64,000 nucleotides of DNA. It comes from DP-19 sp036496285 (lineage in GTDB: Bacteria > Desulfobacterota > Binatia > UTPRO1). Positions 49,722 through 59,272 of the stretch are shown in pieces (the stretch's first letter is position 1; the number at the start of each line of letters is the position of its first letter). The notes beneath the pieces were generated by a model. The model was not told the DNA's origin. It searched no databases and saw nothing but the letters and a program-made list of their open reading frames with translations. The position numbers were made by a program, and so were the translations under genes. Where the stretch lies: NCBI GenBank assembly GCA_036496285.1, contig DASXLI010000100.1:4441-68440 (forward strand), read 5' to 3'.

Positions 49722-52415
49722 ATGCCGGCCGATGCGAGCGCATATCTGACGGAGGGCATCCTCCGTGACGGCGGGTCGATCGTCGTCCGCGCCATCCGCC
49801 CGGACGACAAGACCCGGCTCGTCGAGCACTTCTCGCGCCTGTCGGCACAATCAGTCTACTTTCGCTTCTTCGGCGTGAAGCGACGCCTCACGGACGAGGA
49901 GCTCACGCGGTTCACCGAGCTCGATTTCCAACGTCGCATCGGGCTCGCGGCGACGCTGGTCGAGGACGGGGCCGAGCGGATCATCGGTGTCGGTCGGTTC
50001 GACACGCTCGAGGGGCAGGGGGCGCCCTGGCGCGCCGAGGTGGCGTTTGCCGTCGCCGATGCGCATCAGGGCCGTGGGATCGGCACGCTCCTCCTCGAGC
50101 ATCTCGTCGTGATCGCGCGGGCGCGCGGCATTCGCGAGTTCGAGGCGAACGTACTCGGCGAGAACAACCGGATGCTGGACGTGCTGACCAAGAGCGGTTT
50201 CGTCGCGCACCGCTCCATCGACGCTGGAGTCTTCACGTTGACGTTTCCGACGGCGGCCACCCCAGCGTACGTCGAAGCGAGCCTGGCGCGGGAGCTGCGC
50301 GCAACCGCCGAGAGCGTGCGGCCTCTCCTCGAGCCGCGCTCGGTCGCCGTCGTCGGCGCCTCGCGCGATCCCGCATCGATCGGCGGCGTACTGCTGAGGA
50401 ACGTCCATGCGAGCTGCCGCGGTTCCGTCTATCCGGTCCACCCGACGGCGACCGAGCTCCAGGGGCTGCGGGCGTACCCGCGGGTCAGCGCGATCGGCGC
50501 ACCCGTGGATCTCGCCGTGGTCGCGGTGCCGGCGGCCGCCGTGGCGGACGTGATCGCCGACTGCGCGCGCGCCGGCGTGCACGGGCTCGTCGTCATCTCG
50601 TCCGGTTTCGGCGAGGTGGCGAGCGGACGCGAAGCCGAGACGCGTCTGCGCCAGGAGGTGCGTGCACGCGGGATGCGGCTCGTGGGCCCGAACTGCCTCG
50701 GGGTGATCAACACCGACCCGGAACGCGGCGTGAACGCGTCGTTTGCGCCGGGAGTGCCGACACCGGGCACGCTCGCGATGCTCTCGCAAAGCGGGGCGCT
50801 CGGGCTCGCCGTGCTCGATCACGTGCGGACGCGCGGACTCGGTGTGTCGAGCTTCGTGTCCGTCGGCAACAAGGCCGACGTGTCGAGCAACGATCTCCTC
50901 TCGTACTGGAGCGAGGATCCGCGGACCTCCGTGATCCTCCTCTACCTCGAGAGCTTCGGGAACCCGCGGAAGTTCGCACGCATCGCGCCGGTGGTCGCCC
51001 GACAGAAGCCGATCATTGCGGTGAAGTCGGGGCGCTCCGCCGCGGGCGTCCGCGCGGCGTCGAGCCATTCGGCGGCGCTCGCGAGCCTCGACGTCGCCGT
51101 CGATGCGCTCTTCGAGCAGAGCGGAATCATCCGCACCCGGACGCTCGAGGAGCTCTTCGACGTGGCGGCGCTGCTCTCGACGCAACCGCTCCCGGCCGGG
51201 CGCCGCGTTGCGGTCGTCACCAACGCGGGCGGCCCCGGGATTCTCCTCGCGGACGCGTGCGAGGCACAGGGTCTCACGCTTCCCGCGCTCGCCGAGCGGA
51301 CGCGCGAACGCCTTCGCGAGTTCCTGCCCGCCGCCGCGGGCGTCACGAATCCCGTCGACATGACCGCGGCTGCGCCGCCGGAGCACTACGCGCGCGCCAT
51401 CGAAGTCGTCGGTGCCGATCCGAATACCGATGCCCTCGTCGTCATCTACATCCCGGTGCTTGCGAGCCCGACCGAGATGGCGGCGGCAATCGCGCGCGCG
51501 GCCGGCACCGTCGCGGCCGCGAAGCCCGTGCTTGTCGTCTTCATGTCGGCCGACCCGATCCCTGCCGAGCTCGGCGCCGGCCCGCGCGGCGCGCTTCCGG
51601 CCTATCGCTTTCCAGAGAATGCCGCGATCGTGCTCGCGGCGGCGGAACGCTATGGGCGATGGCGCAGCCGGCCGGTCAGCGCGCCCTTCGTGCTCGGAGA
51701 CGCTGCGCGTGCCGCGGTGCGCGCCGTCGTCGAGCGCGCGCTCGAGGGCGCGGACGGGCCGCGGTGGTTGGAGCCCGACGACCTCGCCACCGTGCTGCGG
51801 GCGGCGGGGATCACCGTCGCGACGGCCGAGCGGGTGGCCCCAGGCGACGCGGCGGCCGCGGCCGAGCGCCTCGGGTTTCCGCTCGTCGCGAAGGCCATCG
51901 CGCCCGGCGTGCTCCACAAGAGCGACGTGGGTGGCGTGAGGCTCGGGCTGCACTCGGCGTCGGAGGTGGCCGCCGCCGTCGAGGCGCTCGGCGCCGCGAT
52001 GCATGCCGTCGGCACACACCTCGACGGGGTTCTCCTGCAGCGCGAGGTTGCCGGCGGCGTCGAGGCGCTGGTCGGCGTGACGAGCGATCCGACGTTCGGG
52101 CCGGTGCTGGTCTGCGGCCTTGGCGGCGTGCTCGTCGAGCTCTTGCGCGACGTGAGCTTCCGGCTGCCTCCGGTGACGGAGCTCGACGCGTTCGAGATGT
52201 TGGCGATGCTGCGGGGCGGACGCCTTCTCGACGGCTATCGCGGCAGCCCGCCCGCCGACCGGGCCGCGCTGATCGACGTGATCTGCCGCGTCTCCGCGAT
52301 CGTGGAAGCGGTGCCCGAGCTGCGCGAGCTCGATTTGAATCCGGTGAAGGTTCTCGCGCCGCACCAGGGTGCCATCGTGATCGATGCCCGCTTGCGCGTC
52401 GGCGCCCTCGCCTGA
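49722..52415 (+). CDS. GNAT acetyltransferase fused to NDP-forming acyl-CoA synthetase
   Basis: 897 residues. Residues 1-195 are a GNAT domain (RAIRPDDKTRLVEHF, AFAVADAHQGRGIGTLLLEHL). From 205 come the CoA-binding fold (SVAVVGASRDPASIGG), the ligase domains with the phospho-His motif SSHSAALAS, and a C-terminal ATP-grasp region (GFPLVAKAIAPGVLHKSDVGGV; ELDLNPVKVL). This equals the parts of PatZ/Pat-type lysine acetyltransferases and of ADP-forming acetate-CoA ligase, with the GNAT domain at the N-terminus. It may acetylate proteins in response to acyl-CoA, or make ATP from acetyl-CoA during fermentation if the ligase half is active. Start 49722. Confidence 0.9.
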   Translation: MPADASAYLTEGILRDGGSIVVRAIRPDDKTRLVEHFSRLSAQSVYFRFFGVKRRLTDEELTRFTELDFQRRIGLAATLVEDGAERIIGVGRFDTLEGQGAPWRAEVAFAVADAHQGRGIGTLLLEHLVVIARARGIREFEANVLGENNRMLDVLTKSGFVAHRSIDAGVFTLTFPTAATPAYVEASLARELRATAESVRPLLEPRSVAVVGASRDPASIGGVLLRNVHASCRGSVYPVHPTATELQGLRAYPRVSAIGAPVDLAVVAVPAAAVADVIADCARAGVHGLVVISSGFGEVASGREAETRLRQEVRARGMRLVGPNCLGVINTDPERGVNASFAPGVPTPGTLAMLSQSGALGLAVLDHVRTRGLGVSSFVSVGNKADVSSNDLLSYWSEDPRTSVILLYLESFGNPRKFARIAPVVARQKPIIAVKSGRSAAGVRAASSHSAALASLDVAVDALFEQSGIIRTRTLEELFDVAALLSTQPLPAGRRVAVVTNAGGPGILLADACEAQGLTLPALAERTRERLREFLPAAAGVTNPVDMTAAAPPEHYARAIEVVGADPNTDALVVIYIPVLASPTEMAAAIARAAGTVAAAKPVLVVFMSADPIPAELGAGPRGALPAYRFPENAAIVLAAAERYGRWRSRPVSAPFVLGDAARAAVRAVVERALEGADGPRWLEPDDLATVLRAAGITVATAERVAPGDAAAAAERLGFPLVAKAIAPGVLHKSDVGGVRLGLHSASEVAAAVEALGAAMHAVGTHLDGVLLQREVAGGVEALVGVTSDPTFGPVLVCGLGGVLVELLRDVSFRLPPVTELDAFEMLAMLRGGRLLDGYRGSPPADRAALIDVICRVSAIVEAVPELRELDLNPVKVLAPHQGAIVIDARLRVGALA

Positions 52416-52541
52416 GGCGGTCCGCCGCGCTCACTGACGGCGTGGGGCGGGTGATTCGCATCCCTGGGAATGGACGATGTCTGGCATCGCACCCGTCGGA
52501 GTGCCGACTCCCCGGATAGTTGAAATCAAACGACTTTCCCG

Positions 52542-52557
52542 TGGCATGAAAGCCGCT
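52542..52557 (+). promoter_or_regulatory. candidate sigma-54 promoter of the USP-CBS / ATPase operon
   Basis: TGGCATGAAAGCCGCT has TGGCA-G at -24 and GC at -12 in exact spacing. Predicted start near 52568 leaves a 14-base leader to ATG 52582, the same geometry as the site at 41723, with AGGGAG inside the leader. Confidence 0.5.
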
Positions 52558-52581
52558 CCATGACTCGTAGGGAGCCATGCC

Positions 52582-53463
52582 ATGAGCGGATTCAGCCGGA
52601 TCCTCGTTCCGATCGACTACGCGGCGCCCTCGAGCGATGCCTTGCGGCTCGCCGCGACCATCGCGCGGGCTTTCGGTGGCCGCTTGCTCGTCCTCCATCT
52701 CCTGCCGATCGAGGTCTACGGCTACGCGGAGTTCCCGCTGGTCGCCCCGGACGACGCGCGGCTCGAGGAGGAGCGTACGCGTCTCGAGCGCCATGTTCGC
52801 ACGGTGCTCGGCGATCACGCGCCGGCGTTCAAGGTCGAGATCGGGTGGGGGTCTCCCTTCGAACAGATCGTCGAGCGCGCCGCGGAGCGGTGCGCCGATC
52901 TCATCGTGATGGGGACCCACGGCCGCACCGGTGTGAAGCATGCGTTCCTCGGCAGCGTCGCCGAGAGGACGGTGCGTCTCGCACGATGCCCGGTGCTCAC
53001 GGTCCGCGACTCCGCGGTGGAACCCGCGGCGCTCGTGGCGGCGCGTGGCGCGCGGAGCGAGACACCGCCTCCCGCCATGGTCGGCGCGCTGATGGTGCGC
53101 GATCCGGTCGTCGTACAATCCACCGACACGCTCGACATCGCCAATGCCCGGATGCTGGAGGCCGAGGCGCGCCATCTTCCCGTGGTCGCCGGCGGCCGGC
53201 TCGTCGGCATTCTGAGCGATCGCGACCTCCAGCCGCACATGAACGTCCTGGCGCACACGCGCGTCGACGCGGTCATGACGCCGAACCCGGCGACGGTATC
53301 ACCGGACGCCGCCTTGGCGGACGCCGCGCGCGAGATGCTCCAGCGTCGCGTCCGCGCGCTGCCGGTCGTCGACGGCGAGCGCCTCGTCGGCATCGTGACC
53401 AGCAGCGACATCCTGGCCGACTACGCCCTCGCCGCGAGCTCGTGGAAAGCCATCGCGCCCTGA
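52582..53463 (+). CDS. universal stress protein fused to a CBS-domain pair
   Basis: 293 residues. Residues 1-147 are one UspA domain with the ATP loop GTHGRTGVKHAFLGSVAERT. Residues 165-290 are two CBS motifs (VGALMVRDPVVVQSTDTLDIAN, HLPVVAGGRLVGILSDRDL; VDAVMTPNPATVSPDAAL, ALPVVDGERLVGIVTSSDIL). Both halves bind adenine nucleotides, so the protein probably reports ATP/AMP status. The next gene, a P-type ATPase, begins inside its last 22 bases, suggesting a regulatory or assembly link. Confidence 0.9.
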   Translation: MSGFSRILVPIDYAAPSSDALRLAATIARAFGGRLLVLHLLPIEVYGYAEFPLVAPDDARLEEERTRLERHVRTVLGDHAPAFKVEIGWGSPFEQIVERAAERCADLIVMGTHGRTGVKHAFLGSVAERTVRLARCPVLTVRDSAVEPAALVAARGARSETPPPAMVGALMVRDPVVVQSTDTLDIANARMLEAEARHLPVVAGGRLVGILSDRDLQPHMNVLAHTRVDAVMTPNPATVSPDAALADAAREMLQRRVRALPVVDGERLVGIVTSSDILADYALAASSWKAIAP

Positions 53464-56402
53464 CGACGCCGCTAGCGGCGGCATCCCAGGGCATCGCGGC
53501 CGAGGGGCTCAGCGATGTCGAGGCCGCCGAACGTCTCCGCGTGGACGGAGCCAACGAGCTCTCGTCCGAAGGGCGCGACGGGGCGCTGGCGCTGATCACC
53601 GGCGTTGCGCGCGAGCCGATGGTCTTGCTGCTCGGTGCGTGCGCGGCGGTCTATCTGGCGCTCGGCGACCTTCAGGATGCGCTGGTGCTCTCGGCGTCCG
53701 TGGTCGCGGTGATCGCGATCTCTTCCCATCAGACACGGAAGACCGAGCGCGCGCTCGCGGCGCTCCGCGAGCTCTCGAGTCCGCGAGCGCGCGTCATCCG
53801 GGAGCGCCGCGAGCTGCGCATTCCGAGCCGCGAGGTCGTGCGCGGCGATCTGCTCCTCGTTGCCGAAGGGGACCGCGTGACGGCAGATGCCCTGCTCGTC
53901 GCCGCGGCAAACCTGCAAACGGACGAGTCGCTGCTCACGGGTGAGTCGCTGCCGGTTGCGAAAGCGGCCGCCGGCGACGCGGCAGTCCCTGTGGCGCCCG
54001 GCGGCGACGGCTCGCCGTGTGTCTACGCGGGGACGCTCGCCGTCGCGGGCCATGGCGTCGCGCGGGTCTACGCGACCGGCGCCGGAACCGAGCTGGGAAA
54101 GATCGGGCGAACGCTCGCCATGCCGGACACGGGGACGACACATCTCGCGCGTCAGGTCCGCCAGCTCGTGCGAGCGTTCGCAGTCGCGAGCTTCGTCGTG
54201 TGCGTGACCGTCGCCGTCGGGTACGCGGCGCGCTACGGTGATTGGACGGGCGGTCTCCTGGCGGGGCTCGCTCTGGCGATGTCGATGATCCCGGAAGAGT
54301 TCCCGGTGATCCTCACCCTGTTCCTCGCCCTCGGCGCTTGGCGGATGTCCCGACGACACGTGCTGGTGCGGCGGATGCCGGCCGTCGAGGCGCTCGGCTC
54401 GATCACCGTCCTCTGCGTCGACAAGACCGGGACGCTCACGGAGAATCGCATGGCCGCGATGATGCTCTCCGCCGACGGTGGGCGGTGGGATCTTCGCGCG
54501 AACGCGAACGAGCCGCTGCCGGAGCAGTACCATCGCTTGCTCGAGTTCGCAGTGCTCGCCAGTCAGCAACGCGCCTTCGATCCGATGGAGCGTGCCATCA
54601 ACGAGGCAGGCGAGCGATGTCTCGCGGGGACCGAGCACCTCCATCGCAACTGGCAGCTCCTGCGCGAGTACCCGCTTTCTCCGGAACTGCTGGCCATCTC
54701 CCATGTCTGGCGGTCGGTCGAGCATACGCGCTGGATCGTCGCCGCGAAGGGCGCGCCCGAAGCGGTCATCGATCTGTGCCATTTAGACGACGCGCGCGCG
54801 GCGACCCTCGCTCACGAGGTCGCCGCTATCGCGGACGGCGGATTGCGGGTGCTCGGCGTCGCCGCCGCCCTGATCGACGGTCCGGAGCTGCCGGCCAAGC
54901 AGCACGACGTTCCGTTCGCGTTCGTCGGCCTCATCGGTCTGGCCGATCCACTGCGGCCGACGGCGCGCGGCGCCGTCGCCGAATGCGCCGCCGCCGGTAT
55001 CCACACGGTGATGATCACGGGAGACTATCCCGGTACCGCGCGCCACGTCGCGGCCGAGGTCGGCCTCGCGAGCTTGGACGTCGTGACCGGTGCGGCCATG
55101 GATCTCATGAGCGACGCCGAGCTCGCACGGCGCGCGTGCGTCGTCGACGTGTTCGCGCGCGTCGTGCCCGCCCAGAAGGTCCGGCTCGTCCACGCCCTGC
55201 AGGCAGGCGGTGCCATCGTCGGCATGACCGGCGACGGCGTGAACGACGCGCCGGCGCTTCGCGACGCCGACGTCGGGGTCGCAATGGGGGCGCGCGGCAG
55301 CGACGTGGCGCGCGAGGCCGCGGACATGGTGCTCGTCGACGACGACTTCTCGTCGCTCGTGGGCGCCATCCGGCTCGGCCGTCGCGTCTACGGCAACCTG
55401 CGCAAGGCGATGACGTACGTGATCGCGATCCACGTCGCGATCGCGGGCGTCGCGCTGTTGCCGGTCTTGACCGGCTGGCCGCTCGTGCTGCTTCCCATCC
55501 ACATCGTCTTGCTCGAGCTGATCATCGACCCGGCGTCGTCGATCGCCTTCGAGGCGGAGCCCGAGGAGCCCGACGTCATGCGACGGCCCCCACGGGATCC
55601 CGCCGAGCCGCTCTTCCGGCTTCCGACGGTCGTCCGGGCGGTCTTCCAGGGGGCCGTGGCGTTCGCGATGACGGCCGCGGCGCTCGCCTTCGCGCTCGCA
55701 GGAGGCGCGGACGAGCCCCGGGTCCGCGCCGTAGGATTCGCGACGATCGTGCTCATGAATCTCGGCTTGGTCCTGGCGTCGCGCTCGGACGCGGGCGCGG
55801 TCGCGGCGCTGCGCGTACGGAATCCGGCCCTTGTGTGGGTGCTGGCGGGCGCGGTGATCATGCTCGTCGCGGGCCTTGCCGTGCCGGCACTGCGCGGCGT
55901 ACTGCACTTCTCGCCACCCGCGACGCGCGACGTCGTCGTCGTCCTGGCCGCCGCGGCGCTGGCATTGATGGCATTCGACGCAGTCAAATGGGCACGTGGG
56001 GGAGGACCTATGAGTGGAATGCGGATGCTGGTGGTCGCGGCGCTGCTGGCCGGCACGGTGGCTCGCGCCGCCGAGCCCGTGAGCGGGGAGCTGCTCTATC
56101 GGCGCTACTGCGCCTCGTGTCACGGCATCGATGGGAGGGGCGACGGACCGGTCGCGCCCGTATTGACGATCCCGCCGACCGATCTCACCCGGCTCGAGGC
56201 GGGAGTTCCCGAGCTCATGCGGGAGATCGATGGGCGGTCGATGCGGCGCGCGCACGGCACCGCGCAGATGCCGGTCTGGGGCGAGGTGTTCGAGGGAGCA
56301 GCGATCGGCGAGCCGCATCGACGGCAGACGGCGCTGCGGCAGGTCGAGGCGCTCGCCGACTACGTGCGACGGTTGCGGACACGCGGCCGCGATGCCCGAT
56401 GA
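53442..56402 (+). CDS. P-type cation ATPase fused in frame to a C-terminal cytochrome c domain
   Basis: 986 residues if read from GTG 53442. Residues 1 to about 850 are a complete P-type ATPase: LLTGES actuator loop, membrane motif IPEEFPVILTLFLALG, phosphorylation site D327-KTGTLT, hinge TGDGVNDAPALRDADVG near residue 596, and C-terminal transmembrane helices. The PEE motif in helix 4 is a bacterial subgroup of unknown ion. Without a stop, the frame continues into MSGMRMLVVAALLAGTVARA and a cytochrome c domain (heme motif C890-A-S-C-H, Met ligand in AQMPVWG). The extra hydrophobic segment could place the heme in the periplasm. An internal ATG at 56010 may instead make the cytochrome separately. 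Confidence 0.85.
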   Translation: MESHRALTTPLAAASQGIAAEGLSDVEAAERLRVDGANELSSEGRDGALALITGVAREPMVLLLGACAAVYLALGDLQDALVLSASVVAVIAISSHQTRKTERALAALRELSSPRARVIRERRELRIPSREVVRGDLLLVAEGDRVTADALLVAAANLQTDESLLTGESLPVAKAAAGDAAVPVAPGGDGSPCVYAGTLAVAGHGVARVYATGAGTELGKIGRTLAMPDTGTTHLARQVRQLVRAFAVASFVVCVTVAVGYAARYGDWTGGLLAGLALAMSMIPEEFPVILTLFLALGAWRMSRRHVLVRRMPAVEALGSITVLCVDKTGTLTENRMAAMMLSADGGRWDLRANANEPLPEQYHRLLEFAVLASQQRAFDPMERAINEAGERCLAGTEHLHRNWQLLREYPLSPELLAISHVWRSVEHTRWIVAAKGAPEAVIDLCHLDDARAATLAHEVAAIADGGLRVLGVAAALIDGPELPAKQHDVPFAFVGLIGLADPLRPTARGAVAECAAAGIHTVMITGDYPGTARHVAAEVGLASLDVVTGAAMDLMSDAELARRACVVDVFARVVPAQKVRLVHALQAGGAIVGMTGDGVNDAPALRDADVGVAMGARGSDVAREAADMVLVDDDFSSLVGAIRLGRRVYGNLRKAMTYVIAIHVAIAGVALLPVLTGWPLVLLPIHIVLLELIIDPASSIAFEAEPEEPDVMRRPPRDPAEPLFRLPTVVRAVFQGAVAFAMTAAALAFALAGGADEPRVRAVGFATIVLMNLGLVLASRSDAGAVAALRVRNPALVWVLAGAVIMLVAGLAVPALRGVLHFSPPATRDVVVVLAAAALALMAFDAVKWARGGGPMSGMRMLVVAALLAGTVARAAEPVSGELLYRRYCASCHGIDGRGDGPVAPVLTIPPTDLTRLEAGVPELMREIDGRSMRRAHGTAQMPVWGEVFEGAAIGEPHRRQTALRQVEALADYVRRLRTRGRDAR
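56010..56402 (+). other. possible internal translation start: stand-alone cytochrome c
   Basis: ATG 56010 is in the ATPase frame and is preceded by GGGGGAGGACCT, a strong ribosome site. The 130 residues from here begin with a plausible signal peptide (MRMLVVAALLAGTVARA before AEP) and a complete mono-heme domain. The region could be translated both as part of the ATPase and as a free periplasmic cytochrome. It is paralogous to the lipoprotein cytochrome at 45777. Confidence 0.5.
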
Positions 56403-56442
56403 GCGGGCGAGGCGGCCATCAAACGAGAACTCGGGAGGAATC

Positions 56443-57030
56443 ATGACCAAGAAACAACCGAGTCGGAGCCCCAGGGGCCGGACGCCGGTCAGGGGCGCGA
56501 ATGCCCCTGTCGCGAAGGGCAAGGGCCTGATTCGCAGCCTCGTTCGTTCCAGTGCAGGCACGGGGAAGAAACGCGCCGTCGAGGCGGCGGAAGGCCATCG
56601 GCCCGAGCCCGCGGTGTGTACGCGCTGCGGCGCGATCTTCACCCGGCGCGCCTGGCGTCGCGACGGACGGCTCTCGTTGCAGCTCTTCGAGCGCGCGCGC
56701 TGGACCACATGTCCCGGTTGCCGCCAGGCGCGCACGCAAACGGGCTTCGGGCGCGTCCTCCTGCGCGGCGCCTTTGCGCTGGCAAACGAGGACCTCATTC
56801 GACGGCGGGTTGCGAACATCGCCGCGCGCGCGCGCAGCACCCAGCCCGAGCGGCAGATCGCGTCGTTCGGCCGCGCCGATAACGCGGATGGCGCGCTGGA
56901 AATCATCACGACGTCGCAGAAGCTCGCACATCGCATCGTGCGCGAGCTGAAGAAGCTCTTCCGCGGTCGGGTCACCTACGCCTGGTCCGACGACGGCACG
57001 CTCTTCGCGACGTGGACCCGGGAACGCTGA
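56443..57030 (+). CDS. BCAM0308 family protein (zinc-knuckle, putative ribosome or stress associated)
   Basis: 195 residues; GGGAGGAATC before ATG 56443. After a basic Lys/Arg/Gly/Ala-rich leader there is a zinc-knuckle pair, VCTRCGAIFTRRAW and TTCPGCRQAR, then a helical and ferredoxin-like part (GALEIITTSQKLAHRIVRELKKLFRGRVTYAWSDDGTLFATW). This matches the BCAM0308 family, named after a gene that, as I recall, lies in the low-oxygen-activated locus of Burkholderia cenocepacia. Function unknown; nucleic-acid binding is likely from composition. Follows the ATPase-cytochrome gene by 40 bases, same strand. Confidence 0.78.
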   Translation: MTKKQPSRSPRGRTPVRGANAPVAKGKGLIRSLVRSSAGTGKKRAVEAAEGHRPEPAVCTRCGAIFTRRAWRRDGRLSLQLFERARWTTCPGCRQARTQTGFGRVLLRGAFALANEDLIRRRVANIAARARSTQPERQIASFGRADNADGALEIITTSQKLAHRIVRELKKLFRGRVTYAWSDDGTLFATWTRER

Positions 57031-57179
57031 GGGCGAAGCTTAGAGTGGCATCGGCAGCTCGAGAAATCCTTCCGGCGCGAGCGCGATCGCCAGCATGGCG
57101 AGGCGCCGGATCGGGCTTCCTTGGCAGGCGGACCACTCGCGCGTAGCATGCCCGCCACCATGGGGTGGGTCGGTATCGG

Positions 57180-59188
57180 ATGACTGACGGCGGCCAGTCC
57201 CGCAAGCTCGCCACCATCGTGGCGCTCGACGTCGCGGGCTACTCGGCCCGCACCGAGGCCGACGAGGCCAGGACGACCACGGAGGTGGCGGCGCTCCGTC
57301 CCGTGATCGAGTCGATCGCGGCGTCGCGCGGCGGCGCGTGTTCAACACGGCGGGCGACGGCTTCATGCTGGAGTTCGTCTCGAGCCTGGCGGCTGTCGAG
57401 GCGGCGATCGAGCTGGCCGCGCAATGCGAGCCCAAGGTCCGGGTCGGCGTCCACCTGGGCGACGTCGTGGTGCAGCCGAACGGTGATCTGCTCGGCCACG
57501 GGGTCAACGTGGCGGCGCGCCTGATGGCGCGGTCCTCGGCCGGCGCGGCGCTCGTGTCGGCGGACGTGTACCGCACCATCCGCGGGCCGCTGGCCGAGCG
57601 CTTGCGGTCGCGCGGCCGCATGAAGCTCGACAAGATGGCCGAGACCATCGAGGCATTCGCGCTCGGCGATGCCACGCTCGCACCCGGGCTCGCCCCGGCC
57701 GACCACGCCGAGCCGCTCCTCGCGGTGCTGCCCTTCGACAATCTGTCGGAGGATCGCGAGATGCAGTTCTTCTCCGACGGCGTCAGCGAGGAGATCATCC
57801 AGCGGCTCTCGCGCGGCGCGCACTTGAAGGTCATCGGCCGCACCTCGAGCTTCCAGTTCCGCGGCGACAAGAAGGCCGAGGCCGCTGGCACCTTGCATTG
57901 CTCACACGTGCTCGACGGCTCGATCCGTCGCGCTGGTGGACGCGTGCGCCTCGCGGCGCACCTGGTGGAAGCGACGTCGCAGACGACGCTGTGGTCCGAT
58001 CGCTATGATCGGAACCTCGACGACACGTTCGCCGTGCAGGACGAGATCTCCGAGGCGATCGCGGCAGCGCTGAATCAGACGTTCACGAGCTTCTCGACGA
58101 AGGCCATCGATCCGGCGGTCTACGATCTCTATCTGCGCGCAAGCCCGCAGTCGTACGCGCCCGAGGAGCTCCGCACCAGCGTTGGGTTGCTGGAGGTGGC
58201 CACGCAGCGTGCCCCCGATTTCGCCGAAGCATGGGGGCGCCTCGCGTTCTCACGGACCTGGCTACGCTTCTATCTGCCGTTCGTCGAGCGCAGGGCGCAT
58301 GCCGATCTCGTGGCGCAGGAGTCGGAGCGTGCCCTCGTCCTCGACCCGCAGAACGTCGACGCGCTGCTGGCGCGGGTCCTCGTCCTTCCGATGTATGGCC
58401 GGTTCATCGAGATGGATGCCGCCGTCGAGCGGATGCGGCGCGTGCCGTCGCCGGGGGGCGAGCTGTACGTCAGCCGCTATTTGCGAGGTGTGGGACTGGT
58501 TCGCGAGGGCGCCGAGGCGGCCGAACGCGCCTACCGGTTGAACATGCTGGATCCGGTGTCTGCGAACCTCTACGCGCTGGCCGTCATGGCGACCGGCCGC
58601 GTACGCGACTCCGTGCCGGTGCTGGAGGACCTGATCGTGCGCCTGCCCGCCATGAGCTTCCCCGTGGCCAACCTCATGCGCGCGTATGCGTTCCTCGGCG
58701 AATGGGCGGCCGTCGATCGGTTGCTCGACCCGGCCGCGAACCGGCCTTTGCGTGAGTTCCAGGAAGGCCTGCAGTTCGTCCGCACGAAGCGCGACCCGTC
58801 GCCGGAGAACGTCGGCGCCATGCGCGATGCCCTCGGGGCGCACGTGCAGAAGACGGGCTGCGTCGACGTGTCGCGCCTCGTCTATGCGGCGCACGTCGGC
58901 CTGGTCGAGGAGGCCTATGCCGCCGTCGAGCGCGCGTATCTCGGCCCGCGCGGCACCGCCGACGACGTCATGGGGCCCGACGGCTACACGACCGGCATGC
59001 TCTTCTGGCACGGCATGCCGGAGATCCGCCACGACCGCCGCTTCGTGAAGCTCTGTGCACGGTTGGGGCTCGTGGAGTTCTGGCTCGCCACGGGCAAGTG
59101 GCCGGACTGTGCCGAGGAAGTACCCTACGACTTCAGGGCCGAATGCGAGAAGGCGCGCGACGTTCCGAAGGAGGCATTCGGGTTCTGA
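57180..59188 (+). CDS. class III adenylate cyclase with TolB-like and TPR domains, apparent frameshift near codon 52
   Basis: From ATG 57180 the frame gives a cyclase start (KLATIVALDVAGYSARTEADEA with the first metal Asp) up to IESIAASRGG at about 57336. One base is then missing; the domain continues in the next frame as VFNTAGDGFMLEF, with the second metal Asp, to the stop at 59188. The continuous part from 57338 codes 616 residues: the rest of the cyclase, a TolB/FlgO-like domain (LLAVLPFDNLSEDREMQFFSDG; LDGSIRRAGGRVRLAAHLVE) and TPR-like helices. Intact relatives are cytoplasmic cyclases with a sensor-like C-terminus. The site GGCGGCGCG is a likely sequence-error spot; otherwise the gene is inactivated, since the first metal Asp would be lost. 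Confidence 0.75.
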
Positions 59189-59272
59189 CGCACCGTGGTG
59201 GGCCGCGTGTGCGTCTGGCACTACCCTCGTGGTCCGGCTAGGGTGCCGGTCATCCTCGACTCGGAGGCCCAC

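Noticed and set aside
54783..56975. Very long minus-strand open frame opposite the ATPase and BCAM0308 genes
   Set aside because: Low-complexity Arg/Ala/Asp composition, no motif, and it spans two well-supported genes.
59216..59231. TGGCAC-like -24 element before the monooxygenase gene
   Set aside because: The -12 half lacks the required GC dinucleotide at the right spacing.
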